DNA from: Carboxydothermus hydrogenoformans Z-2901
GTDB lineage: Bacteria; Bacillota; Z-2901; Carboxydothermales; Carboxydothermaceae
Direction: 5' to 3'
Assembly (NCBI RefSeq): GCF_000012865.1
Contig: NC_007503.1
Span: 744,001 to 808,000, forward strand
DNA: 64,000 nucleotides
Positions within the stretch are counted from its first letter, which is position 1; each line of letters begins with the position of its first letter. This document shows, in pieces, positions 15,400 to 24,485 of this stretch. The notes under the pieces are model-generated. The model searched no databases and was not told where the DNA came from. It saw only the letters and a list, made by a program, of their open reading frames with translations. The translations under genes and the position numbers were made by a program.

Positions 15400-16692
15400 G
15401 TGGGGAAATTCAGGGGAAAAATTATCTTTTGGCTTATGGTTTTTCTCTGGTTGACGACTCCCGTTTATGCCGGTGTTCTGGCTACCAGGGTTGAGGGTGT
15501 CATTGACCCGGTAATAGCGGGGCACCTTAAGGAAATAATCCAAAAAGCAGAGCGGGAAGAAGCAAGCTTTGTCTTAATTGAACTTAATACTCCCGGTGGT
15601 CTTGATACTTCTATGCGGGAGATAACTTCTGCGATTTTAGCTGCAAAAGTACCGGTGGGAGTCTGGGTTGGTCCTTCCGGAGCCAGGGCGGCTTCTGCCG
15701 GAACATTTATTTTATACAGTGCTCAGGTAGCGGCAATGGCTCCGCAAACCACTATCGGGTCTGCTCATCCGGTAAATCTCGGGGGACAGTCCCTGGATCA
15801 GGATTTGCGGGCCAAGGTGGAAAACGATGCGGTTTCTTATATTACTTCCCTGGCAAAAAGGAATGGAAGAAACCCTGTTTGGGCGGAAGAAGCGGTTAGA
15901 AAAAGTGTTTCGGTGGATGCGGAGGAAGCTTATAAAAAGGGAATAATAAATTTTATTGCTAAAAACCCGGAAGAATTTTTAGAAAAAGCCCATGGGCTCC
16001 GGGTAAAAGTTTCCGGCAGCGAATTAGTCTTAAATTTAAAGGGGCAAAGGATAAAATATCTTGATTTAAGCTTGTGGGAAAAATTTTTACATGCTTTGGC
16101 CAATCCTGAGCTTGCCTATTTTCTTATTTTGGTTGGAATTTACGGTCTAATTTACGAGTTTGCCCATCCCGGAGGGATGGTTGGCGGGATAACGGGGGTT
16201 CTTGCTTTACTCATGGCTTTTTATAGCCTTTCCGTTTTGCCGACTACTCTAACGGGCCTTTTATTGCTTCTTTTTGGTTTGGCTTTAATCATTGCCGAAC
16301 TTTATTTGCCGACTTTTGGAGCACTGGGAGTGGGAGGGGTGATTAGCATTACTCTTGGTTCGCTGTTTCTTTTTGGCACCGATTTACCGGGGTTAACCAT
16401 TAGCTGGGTTAATATTCTCCCGCTGGTTTTGCTTTTAGCTTTAGGAGTATACCTGTTAATTAAACTTGCGGTTCGGGCGCAGAAAAGTAAAAGTTTAACA
16501 GGAATGGAGGGGATGATCGGCCTTACTGGTAAAGTTACCGCGGATCTTCAACCGGAAGGATTTGTAATGGTAAGGGGGGAAATCTGGAAAGCAAAAGCGG
16601 TGGAAGGTAAAACCATACCACGGGGTACACCGGTAAAGGTGATAGGGGTTAACGGGTTGACCCTGGTGGTGGATGAGGTTAACGAAAGTTAA
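15400..16692 (+). CDS. NfeD-family membrane serine protease (long form)
   Basis: 430 residues from the GTG at 15400 (6 bases past AGGGGAGG; the TTG at 15397 is too close). A signal peptide or anchor (FWLMVFLWLTTPVYA) precedes a ClpP-class protease domain with the nucleophile region GPSGARAASAGTFI and the general-base region NGRNPVWAEEAVRKS. Four to five membrane segments (about 240-360) and a C-terminal OB-fold NfeD domain follow (GLTGKVTADLQPEG). It cleaves membrane proteins and usually works with a stomatin-like partner, which is encoded 24 bp downstream. Confidence 0.88.
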   Translation: MGKFRGKIIFWLMVFLWLTTPVYAGVLATRVEGVIDPVIAGHLKEIIQKAEREEASFVLIELNTPGGLDTSMREITSAILAAKVPVGVWVGPSGARAASAGTFILYSAQVAAMAPQTTIGSAHPVNLGGQSLDQDLRAKVENDAVSYITSLAKRNGRNPVWAEEAVRKSVSVDAEEAYKKGIINFIAKNPEEFLEKAHGLRVKVSGSELVLNLKGQRIKYLDLSLWEKFLHALANPELAYFLILVGIYGLIYEFAHPGGMVGGITGVLALLMAFYSLSVLPTTLTGLLLLLFGLALIIAELYLPTFGALGVGGVISITLGSLFLFGTDLPGLTISWVNILPLVLLLALGVYLLIKLAVRAQKSKSLTGMEGMIGLTGKVTADLQPEGFVMVRGEIWKAKAVEGKTIPRGTPVKVIGVNGLTLVVDEVNES

Positions 16693-16716
16693 AATAACTT
16701 TTCTGGAGGGATGTAA

Positions 16717-17496
16717 ATGGAGATTATTGGTGCCCTTTTAGGGGCAATGGGCCCGCTTCTGGTTTTAATCCTGTTTTTTCTTTTCTCGGCCGTTAAAGTT
16801 ATTCGCGAGTACGAACGGGCGGTAATCTTTCGCCTGGGTAGAGTTATCGGTGCTAAAGGGCCGGGACTTATCATTGTAATACCCATTATTGATAAGGTCT
16901 GGAAAGTTGACCTGCGGACGGTGGCTATGGATGTACCACCGCAGGAAGTAATCACCCGGGATAACGTACCGATAAAAGTAGATGCGGTGGTGTATTTTCG
17001 GGTTATGGACCCGGTAAAAGCGGTGGTGGAAGTAGAAAATTATATTTATGCCACCTCCCAGTTTTCTCAAACAACTTTAAGGTCGGTGCTGGGTCAGGCG
17101 GAACTGGATGACGTTTTAACCAAACGGGAAGCGATAAACCACGAGCTTCAGAAAATCATCGATGAAGCTACGGATCCCTGGGGGATTAAGGTTACTTCTG
17201 TGGAGTTAAAAGCGGTAGAACTGCCCGAAGGGATGAAGCGGGCCATGGCCAAACAGGCGGAGGCGGAACGGGAGCGACGGGCTAAAATTATCTCTGCCGA
17301 AGGGGAGTTTCAGGCTGCCGAAAAACTTACCGCTGCTGCAAGCTTGATCGGTCAGGTACCAACTGCTTTACAACTGCGCTTTTTACAGACTCTGGTGGAA
17401 ATTTCCGCCGAGAAAAATTCCACCGTTTTATTCCCCTTCCCCATAGAGTTAGTAGAGCCTTTTCTGAAAAAAATGACGCAAAATCAGGACAAATAA
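16717..17496 (+). CDS. Slipin / stomatin-like SPFH protein
   Basis: 259 residues, ATG behind TGGAGGG. One N-terminal membrane hairpin ([18 protein letters not shown]) is followed by the SPFH domain ([34 protein letters not shown]) and a coiled helical tail ([16 protein letters not shown]). Slipins form membrane-bound oligomers and are the partner, and sometimes substrate, of the long NfeD protease encoded immediately upstream in the same operon. A role in membrane quality control is known for the family. Confidence 0.92.
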   Translation: MEIIGALLGAMGPLLVLILFFLFSAVKVIREYERAVIFRLGRVIGAKGPGLIIVIPIIDKVWKVDLRTVAMDVPPQEVITRDNVPIKVDAVVYFRVMDPVKAVVEVENYIYATSQFSQTTLRSVLGQAELDDVLTKREAINHELQKIIDEATDPWGIKVTSVELKAVELPEGMKRAMAKQAEAERERRAKIISAEGEFQAAEKLTAAASLIGQVPTALQLRFLQTLVEISAEKNSTVLFPFPIELVEPFLKKMTQNQDK

Positions 17497-17522
17497 GCGG
17501 GGATTTTTACTGAATTTACAAG

Positions 17523-17548
17523 GCTGGCCGAAGTAGGCCAGTCTTATT
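17523..17548 (+). terminator. Rho-independent terminator
   Basis: AAGGCTGGCC-type arm pairs with GGCCAGTCTT around GAAGTA, followed by ATTTATTT. It ends the NfeD-slipin operon. Confidence 0.7.
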
Positions 17549-17556
17549 TATTTCCA

Positions 17557-17973
17557 TTAGATATTAATTTTCTTACCCGGAGGGGTTTTTTGCACCGGTA
17601 AGTTTAAACGAATGTCCCGGGCGATTAAATCGGGGTTTTCGGCGTAACGGATTGATACTTCGTAAAACTTTTTTAAAGTTGGTTCATACCAGATTAGGGA
17701 CGAAAATTCCATGTAGGTTTCCCGGCCTTTGGGAGTTAAATTTAGCGAATCTTTTTCCACCAGCTCCCACTGGCGGAGTTCGGCCAGTAACTGCTGGACG
17801 TAAGGGCTAAAAACTCCCTTCCCTTGCTTAATAAAATTAAACCGGTAAAACGGTTCGAGCGGCCGACCGTAAAAATACAAAAGGTAGATTAAATTGTGAA
17901 GATCCTTTTCTCTTTTGGGTTTAACGGTAAAAAGTAAAAGTAAGATAAAAAGGTGTTTTAACGAGAGATTCAA
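17557..17973 (-). CDS. Hypothetical protein, winged-helix-like
   Basis: 138 residues on the minus strand, starting near a GGGGGAAGC ribosome site. A hydrophobic N-terminus (LKHLFILLLLFTVKPKREKDL) is followed by FNFIKQGKGVFSPYVQQLLAEL and the wing-like LVEKDSLNLTPKGRETY, reminiscent of YwgA/DUF4065-like or PadR-like winged helices. No partner gene lies next to it and the family is not certain. It converges on the slipin operon. Confidence 0.55.
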   Translation of the reverse strand: MNLSLKHLFILLLLFTVKPKREKDLHNLIYLLYFYGRPLEPFYRFNFIKQGKGVFSPYVQQLLAELRQWELVEKDSLNLTPKGRETYMEFSSLIWYEPTLKKFYEVSIRYAENPDLIARDIRLNLPVQKTPPGKKINI

Positions 17974-18065
17974 GGCTGCTTCCCCCTCTTTTTAAAAATT
18001 ATATCTTTTTTTGGCCGGTTACAACACTGCTACTTGGCAAAAAGATAGGAAAAATATATAATAAT

Positions 18066-18086
18066 ATATGAACAAATGAACATATG
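18066..18086 (+). promoter_or_regulatory. ArsR/SmtB-type operator
   Basis: Two direct ATGAACA units (18068-18074, 18076-18082) lie inside an inverted ATATG/CATAT pair, directly before the metal-sensor gene and just after an AT-rich -10 region. The layout resembles SmtB/CadC operators. Autorepression of the sensor and the ATPase is inferred. Confidence 0.5.
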
Positions 18087-18096
18087 AGGTGATAAA

Positions 18097-18456
18097 GTGA
18101 AAGAAAAGGCTCCGGTGTGTAAGGTTACTTTATTTGATGAAGAAACGGTCCAGACAATTCGCCAAAACTTACCCGGTGAAGAGACAATTATCGAGCTTTC
18201 CGAGGTGTACAAATCCCTGGGAGATGGAACCAGGCTCAAGATTTTGCTGGCCTTAAAAGAAAAAGAAAGTTGTGTTTGTGATTTAGCCGCTGCCCTTTCC
18301 ATGAGCCAGTCGGCTATTTCCCATCAATTACGGGTTTTGCGGAATGTGCGCTTGGTGAAATACCGAAGAGAAGGGAAAATGGTTTACTACAGTTTGGATG
18401 ATGAACATATTTTAAAAATTTTACAGGAAGGTTTAAACCATATTACCCATAAATAG
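18097..18456 (+). CDS. ArsR/SmtB-family metal-responsive repressor
   Basis: 119 residues. It has a winged helix with the recognition segment SMSQSAISHQLRVLR and the alpha-3 metal site motif CVCDLAAAL (ELCVCDL-type, about 49-51). The N-terminus also carries a Cys (VCKVTLFDEE), as in CadC-type Cd/Pb/Zn sensors. A C-terminal alpha-5-like segment (DDEHILKILQEGLNHITHK) contains His and Asp residues. It should repress its own operon and release on metal binding. The P-type ATPase gene starts 12 bp downstream. Confidence 0.88.
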   Translation: MKEKAPVCKVTLFDEETVQTIRQNLPGEETIIELSEVYKSLGDGTRLKILLALKEKESCVCDLAAALSMSQSAISHQLRVLRNVRLVKYRREGKMVYYSLDDEHILKILQEGLNHITHK

Positions 18457-18468
18457 GTTGGTGAAATT

Positions 18469-20529
18469 ATGGCAAAAAATAGTATTTTTTACCTTACCGG
18501 ATGCAGCTGACAGAGCTGTGCAGCCGTTCTGGAAGAACGGGTGAAAAAGCTTCCCGGTGTCATAGATGCTGAACTTGATTTTGCGGCAGGGAAACTGAAA
18601 GTTTTAGGGGATGTGGACCCTGAAGTTATTATCAAGGAAGCGGAAAAAGAAAAATTTAAAGCTTATTTATCCCGGAGTGATGTTCCAAAAGCTCAAAATT
18701 TTTTCAAAGAAAATTACCTTTTACTTATGGGAATATTGTTTTTGCTTGTTGGTACCGGTATTAACTTTATCGGCCAGGATAAAGTAGCTTCATTATTTTA
18801 TTTAGCGGCAATTCTGGCCGGTGGCCGGGAAACCATTGAAAAAGGTTTAAAAAACCTGTGGCAACGAAAAATAACCAGCGATTTATTAATGTTAACCGGC
18901 CTAATTGGGGCGATGGCGTTAGGAGAATTAACAGAAGCAGCTTTAGCAGCGGTATTATTTGGGATAAGTGAGTTTGTCGAGAACTATAATCTTGAAAAAG
19001 CCCGTACTGCTTTAAAAGAGTTGTTTGCAGCAGTACCCGAAGAAGCATTGGTGTTAAAAAATGGTGAAGAACAGCTCTGTAAAGTAGAGGAAATACGTCC
19101 GGGAGATTTGGTAGTTATAAAGCCCGGTGAGAAAATACCTGTGGACGGTGTCCTGAAAAAAGGAAGAATTGAGGTTAGCCAGGCCGCTATTACCGGGGAG
19201 AGCCGGGGAATTTTAAAACTTCCCGGCGAGGAAGTATATGCGGGAAGTATAAATCTTGATGGTTTTGGTATAATTGAAACCCAAAAGCCGAGCGGTGAAA
19301 CGGTTATAGCCAGGATGGCCGAATTAATCGAGGAAGCGCAAAAGGAAAAACTTCCGGCGCAAACGTTGTTAGATAGATTTGCCGCGGTTTATACACCGCT
19401 GGTTTTAGCTCTGGCCTTTTTAGTTGCCTTCATTCCACCGCTTCTCCTTGGTGGTGAATTTCGACTCTGGATTTACCGGGCTCTTACCTTTTTGGTGGTA
19501 TCCTGCCCCTGCGCCCTTTTAATTGCCGTACCGATTTCGGTGATTTCAAGCCTTGGAGCGGCAGCGAGACGGGGAATTGTAGTAAAGGGTAGTCGGAATT
19601 TGGAACAACTTGCCCTGTGTGATACGATAGTATTCGATAAAACCGGGACTTTAACCCGGGGTGAAATGGAAGTTACCGAGGTAATTGCTGTAAGTCCTGA
19701 TTTTTGGCCGGCGGTATATTCTTTAGAAAAAAGGGCAACCCACCCTTTAGCTAAAGCAATTATAAAGGCGGTGCCGGCCGAATATCAAAAAGAAATAGAG
19801 GTTTTAAACTTTCGGCAAATTCCGGGACTGGGAGTGCTCGGCCAGGTTGAGGGTTCCAATTACTTTATCGGTTCACCAAAAGGAATTAAAGAAATTCCCG
19901 AAAGCTTCATAAAAACTCTTCAGGAAATTGAAGAAAAGGGGCAAACGGCCATTTTGGTGGCAAAAGAAAATATTCCCGTTGCCCTTTTAGCTGTGGCGGA
20001 TGTTATCCGGGATGATGCCGGTGAGGCGATTCGAAATATAAAAGCCCTTGGGCTTACCCCGGTGCTGCTTTCTGGTGATAGTAAAAAGGTAGCCCTGCGG
20101 GTTTCCGAGGAGTTAGAAATAGGAAAATGGTACGGTGAAGTTTTACCCCAGGAAAAGCTTACCGTCATAAAAGAGCTGCAGGAAAGCGGACGAAAAGTTA
20201 TAATGGTGGGAGATGGGATTAACGATGCTCCGGCCTTGGCTGCGGCCGATGCGGGTATTGCAATGGGAGAGGGGAGCGGACTTGCCACCACTACAGCGAA
20301 AATAGTTCTTTTGTCGGGGAAATTAAACAATATTCCCTTTTTAATAAAACTTGCGCGCCAAAGCCGGGCTATTGTTAAACAAAATATAATTTTAGCTATC
20401 GGGCTAAAATTGTTGGCCCTGATGGCGATTCTTCCTGGCTGGTTAAACCTCTGGCTGGCAATCGGAGCCGATATAGGGGTTGCTTTGCTGGTTAGTTTAA
20501 ATGGCCTCAGGGTTTTGTGGTTAAAGTAA
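18469..20529 (+). CDS. Selenocysteine-containing Zn/Cd/Pb-translocating P1B-type ATPase
   Basis: 686 residues if the UGA at 18508-18510 is read as Sec14. The ATG at 18469 gives M-A-K-N-S-I-F-Y-L-T-G-C-S-U-Q-S-C, so the heavy-metal-associated GMxCxxC motif becomes GCSUQSC. After it the HMA domain continues in the same frame (VKKLPGVIDAELDF). The remaining motifs are ordinary: membrane helices, TGES, CPC at 346-348 (P1B-2 type), DKTGT with phosphorylated Asp390, HP near 425 and GDGIND at 581-586, then a C-terminal Asp-x-x-Gly helix. It exports soft divalent metals. Starting at GTG 18541 instead would remove half of the metal domain and has no ribosome site. The 3' end overlaps the convergent M23 gene by 23 bp. 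Confidence 0.88.
18508..18540 (+). promoter_or_regulatory. UGA (Sec) codon with bacterial SECIS-like hairpin
   Basis: The UGA is at 18508-18510. Thirteen bases later CCGTTC (18524-18529) pairs perfectly with GAACGG (18535-18540) around the loop TGGAA. A 6-bp stem with a small G-containing apical loop about 20 nt after UGA fits the bacterial SECIS rule for SelB recruitment. Confidence 0.78.
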
Positions 20530-21106
20530 CGGTATTTTTTTCCCAGTATTTCAACAGATTATAGGGGTTTACCGCTCGCATTCCCGGAGCATAAAGGCCG
20601 TAATGGAGATGGTCCGGTGTAAAATCGGCATTGCCGGTATGTCCAACATAACCGATAACCTCACCTCTTTTAACTTTCCGCCCGGGTTTAATTTCCGGGC
20701 GGATTCCTTTTAAATGGGCATAGTAATGGTAGAGGCCGTTTTGGTCTTTAATTAATACCCGGTTTCCTCCCAGAGAAAGCCAGCCGCTCTTTACTACTTT
20801 TCCGGACATTACCGCCCGAACTTCCGTTCCTTCGGGAGCAAAAATATCTATGCCGAGATGAATCCTTCCTCCTTCCCGGGGAGCATGCCAGTTGGCGGAA
20901 ATAAAATACTGGTTACCTGCTACGGGAAATACGCCATTGGCGAGATTTTGCAGAGTTGTCTTGTCAAGCTTTTCCCAGGAAATGTCGGTGATTTTTTGAA
21001 GTTCAAGGTATTGATTATAGTTCTGGTAAGAGGAAAGGATATTAAGAAAAAAGCAAAGGAAGAAAAAAACGAACAGAATAACAAAGATTCTTTTAACCTT
21101 TGCCAC
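20507..21106 (-). CDS. M23-family (LytM) peptidase, membrane-anchored
   Basis: 199 residues from the GTG at 21106, 6-8 bases past AAGGTGGGAT. One N-terminal membrane helix (RIFVILFVFFFLCFFLNIL) anchors an extracytoplasmic domain. The peptidase zinc motifs are visible: HLGIDIFAPEGT (H...D) near 103, HYYAHLKG and the C-terminal HLH in DHLHYGLYA. Such LytM proteins cut peptidoglycan cross-links, or act as SpoIIQ-like scaffolds in sporulation when degenerate; here the metal ligands look intact. Convergent with the P-type ATPase. Confidence 0.85.
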   Translation of the reverse strand: MAKVKRIFVILFVFFFLCFFLNILSSYQNYNQYLELQKITDISWEKLDKTTLQNLANGVFPVAGNQYFISANWHAPREGGRIHLGIDIFAPEGTEVRAVMSGKVVKSGWLSLGGNRVLIKDQNGLYHYYAHLKGIRPEIKPGRKVKRGEVIGYVGHTGNADFTPDHLHYGLYAPGMRAVNPYNLLKYWEKNTVTLTTKP

Positions 21107-21219
21107 CTTAATCCCACCTTTTCTTAGGAAATTTATAGTTGTTTTTGGGCAAAAATATTCCTTACTCGACAAATCCGTTAAAAAAACATAAAATAAAAGA
21201 AAAAACAGGGGGTGGAACG

Positions 21220-21651
21220 ATGATTAAGGTTACCTGGGAAGGAAAAATGAAATTTCGGGGAATTGGCCCATCCAACCATGAGGTATTCATGGATACCGAT
21301 GCAGCGGGGGGCGAAGATACCGCAGCCCGTCCGGCAGAAGTCATGATGATGTCCCTGGGCGGTTGTACCGGCATGGATGTAGTGGCAATTTTAAACAAAA
21401 TGCAAATTGCGGGTTATGAGTTTTGGCTGGAAATTGAACCAACCTGGGCAGAAGATCATCCCAAGATTTTAAAACATGTAAAAATGACCTACTGCTTTAA
21501 AGGAGAAAACTTACCTAAAGATAAAATTGAGAGGGCGGTATTTTTATCCCAGACCAAATACTGCCGGGTAAGTAACACCTTAATTAAAGCCGCTCCGATG
21601 GAGGTATATATTAATTTAAACGGTGAAACCTGGCAGTTAAAAACTCAATAA
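21220..21651 (+). CDS. OsmC-family protein
   Basis: 143 residues from the ATG at 21220 behind AGGGGGTGG; the longer frame from 21139 has no ribosome site. The two redox cysteines of the OsmC/Ohr fold are in LGGCTGMD (about 52) and KYCRVS (about 117). The family reduces organic hydroperoxides or acts in sulfur/thiol chemistry; the short YhfA-like form here is of undefined substrate. It shares a bidirectional terminator with tatC. Confidence 0.85.
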   Translation: MIKVTWEGKMKFRGIGPSNHEVFMDTDAAGGEDTAARPAEVMMMSLGGCTGMDVVAILNKMQIAGYEFWLEIEPTWAEDHPKILKHVKMTYCFKGENLPKDKIERAVFLSQTKYCRVSNTLIKAAPMEVYINLNGETWQLKTQ

Positions 21652-21677
21652 AAAAGAGGGCGAAAATTCGCCCTCTT
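21652..21677. terminator. Bidirectional terminator between the OsmC-like gene and tatC
   Basis: AAGAGGGCGAA and TTCGCCCTCTT form a near-perfect palindrome with A- and T-rich flanks on both sides, so it can serve both converging genes. Confidence 0.8.
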
Positions 21678-22407
21678 ACTTGCGTTCTCCGGAAAATTCT
21701 TTTGGTTTTATAAATTTAGCGATAAATATGCTTACTTCATAGAGGATTAAAAGAGGAGCAGCCATTAAGAGCTGGCTTATGACATCGGGGCCGGGAGTCA
21801 GGGCGGCGGCCAGGATAAATACCACCAGTAAGGCGTATTTCCGGTTTTTTACCAAGAATTCATGGGAGATAATATTTAGCTTGGCCAGGATATAAACAAC
21901 TACCGGCAGCTCAAAAACCAGACCAAAAGGTATCAAAAAATTTAAAGCAAAAGAGATATACTTGCCGATGGTTATCATCGGACTCATAATATCGCCGCCA
22001 AATTGTAAAAGAAATCGGGTGGCAATTTGAAAGACTGTAAAGAAGGCAAAAACGATACCGGCGACGAATAAAATAATTATTACTGGAATCATCCTTAGGA
22101 TAAACTTTCTTTCCGCCGGTTTCAACCCGGGAGCGACGAAACTCCAGATTTGCCACAAAATTATCGGGGAGGCAAGTATAATTCCCAGTATTATGGCAAT
22201 TTTCAGTTTTGTCATAAATGCTTCGGTGACATTGATAAAAACTAACTTCATTTTAAGAGCGGTAACCGGCTGGAGTAAGATATTTAGAAAATAATCGACA
22301 TAATTATAAGCAATTATTGAGCCAATAACTATGGCAATAACGCTAATAATAATTACTTTCCGTAAAGCTTCTAAGTGTTCAAACAACGTCATCGGTTTAT
22401 CTTCCAT
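21676..22407 (-). CDS. tatC: Sec-independent (Tat) translocase subunit TatC
   Basis: 243 residues, six membrane segments. The N-terminal signature MTLFEHLEALRKVI and the FxxE-type periplasmic loop before the second helix (FINVTEAFMTKLKI) are typical of TatC. The C-terminal part contains LTPGPDVISQLLMAAPL, a strongly conserved stretch. TatC recognises twin-arginine signal peptides of folded redox proteins. Two tatA genes lie in the divergent neighbourhood at 23687 and 27254. Confidence 0.95.
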   Translation of the reverse strand: MEDKPMTLFEHLEALRKVIIISVIAIVIGSIIAYNYVDYFLNILLQPVTALKMKLVFINVTEAFMTKLKIAIILGIILASPIILWQIWSFVAPGLKPAERKFILRMIPVIIILFVAGIVFAFFTVFQIATRFLLQFGGDIMSPMITIGKYISFALNFLIPFGLVFELPVVVYILAKLNIISHEFLVKNRKYALLVVFILAAALTPGPDVISQLLMAAPLLILYEVSIFIAKFIKPKEFSGERK

Positions 22408-22578
22408 TAAGATACCTCCACCTGCTGTAAAAACTTGAAGTTTTCTTTGATATGACTTTCGACCTACCGGGGAAATCTTTTAAGCTATCCGGAGACACAT
22501 GATAAACGCCTCCATTTTTTAAGTAAGTCATTATCAATTATATAAAAAATTTATTTTCTTAAAAAGGGGAGATGGGGG

Positions 22579-23646
22579 TTGTATTTAAAAGTTTTTGATT
22601 TTAGCGGTAAAAAGCTTAAAGTTTTGCCCTGGGGTTATTTTGCCGATGGACAGATTAAGCAGGGGGTAATTACCGTTAATAACGGAATTATCTCTTCAAT
22701 TGAAAAAACGGGGGAGGCGGATTTAAAAGTACCGTATTATTTATATCCGGTGTTAGCCGATGCTCACCTCCACTTGAACTTAATGGATAACAGTGAGCTT
22801 ACACTCCCGGAAATTATGGCAAAGCTAACCGGTCACGGCATTATGGGTTTTAGGGAATGCGGGGATAGGAGTGAATTCTGGAAAACCGCCAGAGAACACT
22901 GCTCGTATGTAAAAGGTGTATTTTGCGGAAATGGTCTTTACAAAGAAGGTTATTACGGCCGAATTGCCGGAATTGCCGTAAAGGATACCAGGGAGGCTCT
23001 TTATGAAATTTCGCGTCTTTACGAAGAAGGGGCGAAGTTTGTAAAAGTATTTGTTACCGGATTGGTGAGTTTAAAGGAAAAGGGTAAAGTAGGGGCTACG
23101 GGATTTAGTCTTGAAGAATTAAAAAAAATTGTCGATACAGCCCATAAGCTGGGGCTAATGGTTGCTGCCCATGCCAATGGCCCCGAAGGAATAGAAATAA
23201 GTATTGAAGCCGGGGTCGATACCTTGGAGCATGGCTATTACATAACTGATGAGCTTCTTTTAAAAATGCGGGATGCCGGTACCTGGTGGGTTCCAACGGT
23301 GGCAGCAATTCGAAACCAGATGTACCGGGAAGAATTGAGTCCTGCGGAAAGAGAAAATGCTTATTATGTATATAAAGAGCAGCTTTTTAAAGTAAAGAGA
23401 GCCTTTGAACTGGGGGTAAAGCTCGGACTTGGTACCGATAGCGGTACGTCGTTTTTGGCTTTTGGTGAAGCTCTCTGGGAAGAGATGGAGCTTTATCTTA
23501 AAGCAGGTATTCCTCCCGGAGAAGTAATAAAAATTGCGGTAGAAAATAACTTTCAAATGATGGGGATATCAGGTTTTTCTGGTATAAGGCCTGGAAATTT
23601 TGCTAAATTTCTGGGGCTTAAAATTCCCTTTGGCGATGAGGTATAA
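22579..23646 (+). CDS. Amidohydrolase-family protein
   Basis: 355 residues from a TTG behind GGGGAGATGGGGG. TIM-barrel amidohydrolase features: an N-terminal beta-sandwich (GVITVNNGIISSIEKTG), the metal motif DAHLHLN near 61, Lys in FVKVFVTG near 155, His in AAHANGPEG and TLEHGYY, and Asp in LGTDSGTS near 294. The layout is close to imidazolonepropionase-like hydrolases acting on cyclic amides. The precise substrate is unknown. It is followed at 40 bp by the tatA-mob operon. Confidence 0.75.
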   Translation: MYLKVFDFSGKKLKVLPWGYFADGQIKQGVITVNNGIISSIEKTGEADLKVPYYLYPVLADAHLHLNLMDNSELTLPEIMAKLTGHGIMGFRECGDRSEFWKTAREHCSYVKGVFCGNGLYKEGYYGRIAGIAVKDTREALYEISRLYEEGAKFVKVFVTGLVSLKEKGKVGATGFSLEELKKIVDTAHKLGLMVAAHANGPEGIEISIEAGVDTLEHGYYITDELLLKMRDAGTWWVPTVAAIRNQMYREELSPAERENAYYVYKEQLFKVKRAFELGVKLGLGTDSGTSFLAFGEALWEEMELYLKAGIPPGEVIKIAVENNFQMMGISGFSGIRPGNFAKFLGLKIPFGDEV

Positions 23647-23686
23647 TAAAAGTTGAAAATTTAAACATTAGGAAGGAGAGTATATT

Positions 23687-23887
23687 ATGTTCGGTAATTT
23701 TGGGTTTCAGGAATTGGTGGTTGTTTTAATTATTGCCCTTATTATTTTTGGACCTTCCAAACTTCCGGAGCTTGGACGGGCTTTGGGACGCGGTATTCGG
23801 GAGTTTAAAAAGGCTACTACCGAAATTGAAGAAAGCATAACAAAAGAGGTAAATGCGGTTAAAGATAATAATTTCAAGGAGGGTTAA
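23687..23887 (+). CDS. tatA: Twin-arginine translocase protein TatA/E
   Basis: 66 residues, ATG behind AAGGAGAG. It starts [10 protein letters not shown], has one membrane helix ([20 protein letters not shown]) with the [10 protein letters not shown] hinge, an amphipathic helix ([15 protein letters not shown]) and an acidic/polar tail. It forms the translocation pore with TatC. First gene of a run that leads straight into molybdenum cofactor genes (1 bp to mobA). Confidence 0.95.
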   Translation: MFGNFGFQELVVVLIIALIIFGPSKLPELGRALGRGIREFKKATTEIEESITKEVNAVKDNNFKEG

Positions 23888-24481
23888 ATGCAAAATTTAA
23901 CTGTTGCCATTTTGGCCGGGGGTAAAAGTTCGCGCATGGGGCAAAACAAAGCCCTTTTACCTTTGGGTACAATGAAGATAATTGAGCATCTGGTAACCAA
24001 TTTAAGACCTATCGCTTCCGAGCTTTTGCTTGTTGCGAACACCGATGAATATGCTTTTTTAAACCTTCCGGTTTACCGCGACCGTTTTCCCGGCCAGGGA
24101 CCGCTGGCGGGAATTGAAACGGCTTTAAGGGTTGCGTTTAATGAAAAAGTATATATTACCGCCTGTGATTTACCGCTGTTACCCGCTGAAATCCCCCGGT
24201 TTTTGGCTGAAAATACCGAAGATTATGATGTAACGGTTTTAGCTTATAAGGGGAAAATTGAACCGTTAATAGGCATTTACCGAAAAAGTATTTATCCGGT
24301 GGTAGAAAAACATTTAATTCTTCGGAAAAATAAAATAATAGATTTTTACCCCCAGGTGAAGGTAAAGATAATTAATTTTGAACAACTTCCCGAGAATTTG
24401 CAGCGGGAAGAATTTCTTTTAAACGTTAATACCCCGGCGGATTATGAAAAACTGTTAAAAATATTCAGTTTAAAGGAGTAG
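23888..24481 (+). CDS. mobA: Molybdenum cofactor guanylyltransferase MobA
   Basis: 197 residues. The N-terminal nucleotide motif LAGGKSSRMGQNKALLPLG and the acidic motif TACDLPLLP (about 98) are diagnostic of the MobA nucleotidyltransferase fold. GPLAGIETAL lies between them. It attaches GMP to molybdopterin for bis-MGD enzymes such as formate dehydrogenases. The start follows the tatA stop directly and the next gene begins 5 bp after its stop. Confidence 0.93.
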   Translation: MQNLTVAILAGGKSSRMGQNKALLPLGTMKIIEHLVTNLRPIASELLLVANTDEYAFLNLPVYRDRFPGQGPLAGIETALRVAFNEKVYITACDLPLLPAEIPRFLAENTEDYDVTVLAYKGKIEPLIGIYRKSIYPVVEKHLILRKNKIIDFYPQVKVKIINFEQLPENLQREEFLLNVNTPADYEKLLKIFSLKE

Positions 24482-24485
24482 TTCA

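Noticed and set aside
18541-20529. P-type ATPase starting at GTG 18541 without selenocysteine
   Set aside because: No ribosome site at this position (it is the end of the SECIS-like stem) and half of the metal-binding domain would be lost.
22408-22578. Small gene or molybdenum cofactor riboswitch between tatC and the amidohydrolase gene
   Set aside because: Only a 6- to 12-codon frame behind GGAGG on the minus strand and no Moco-riboswitch pattern.
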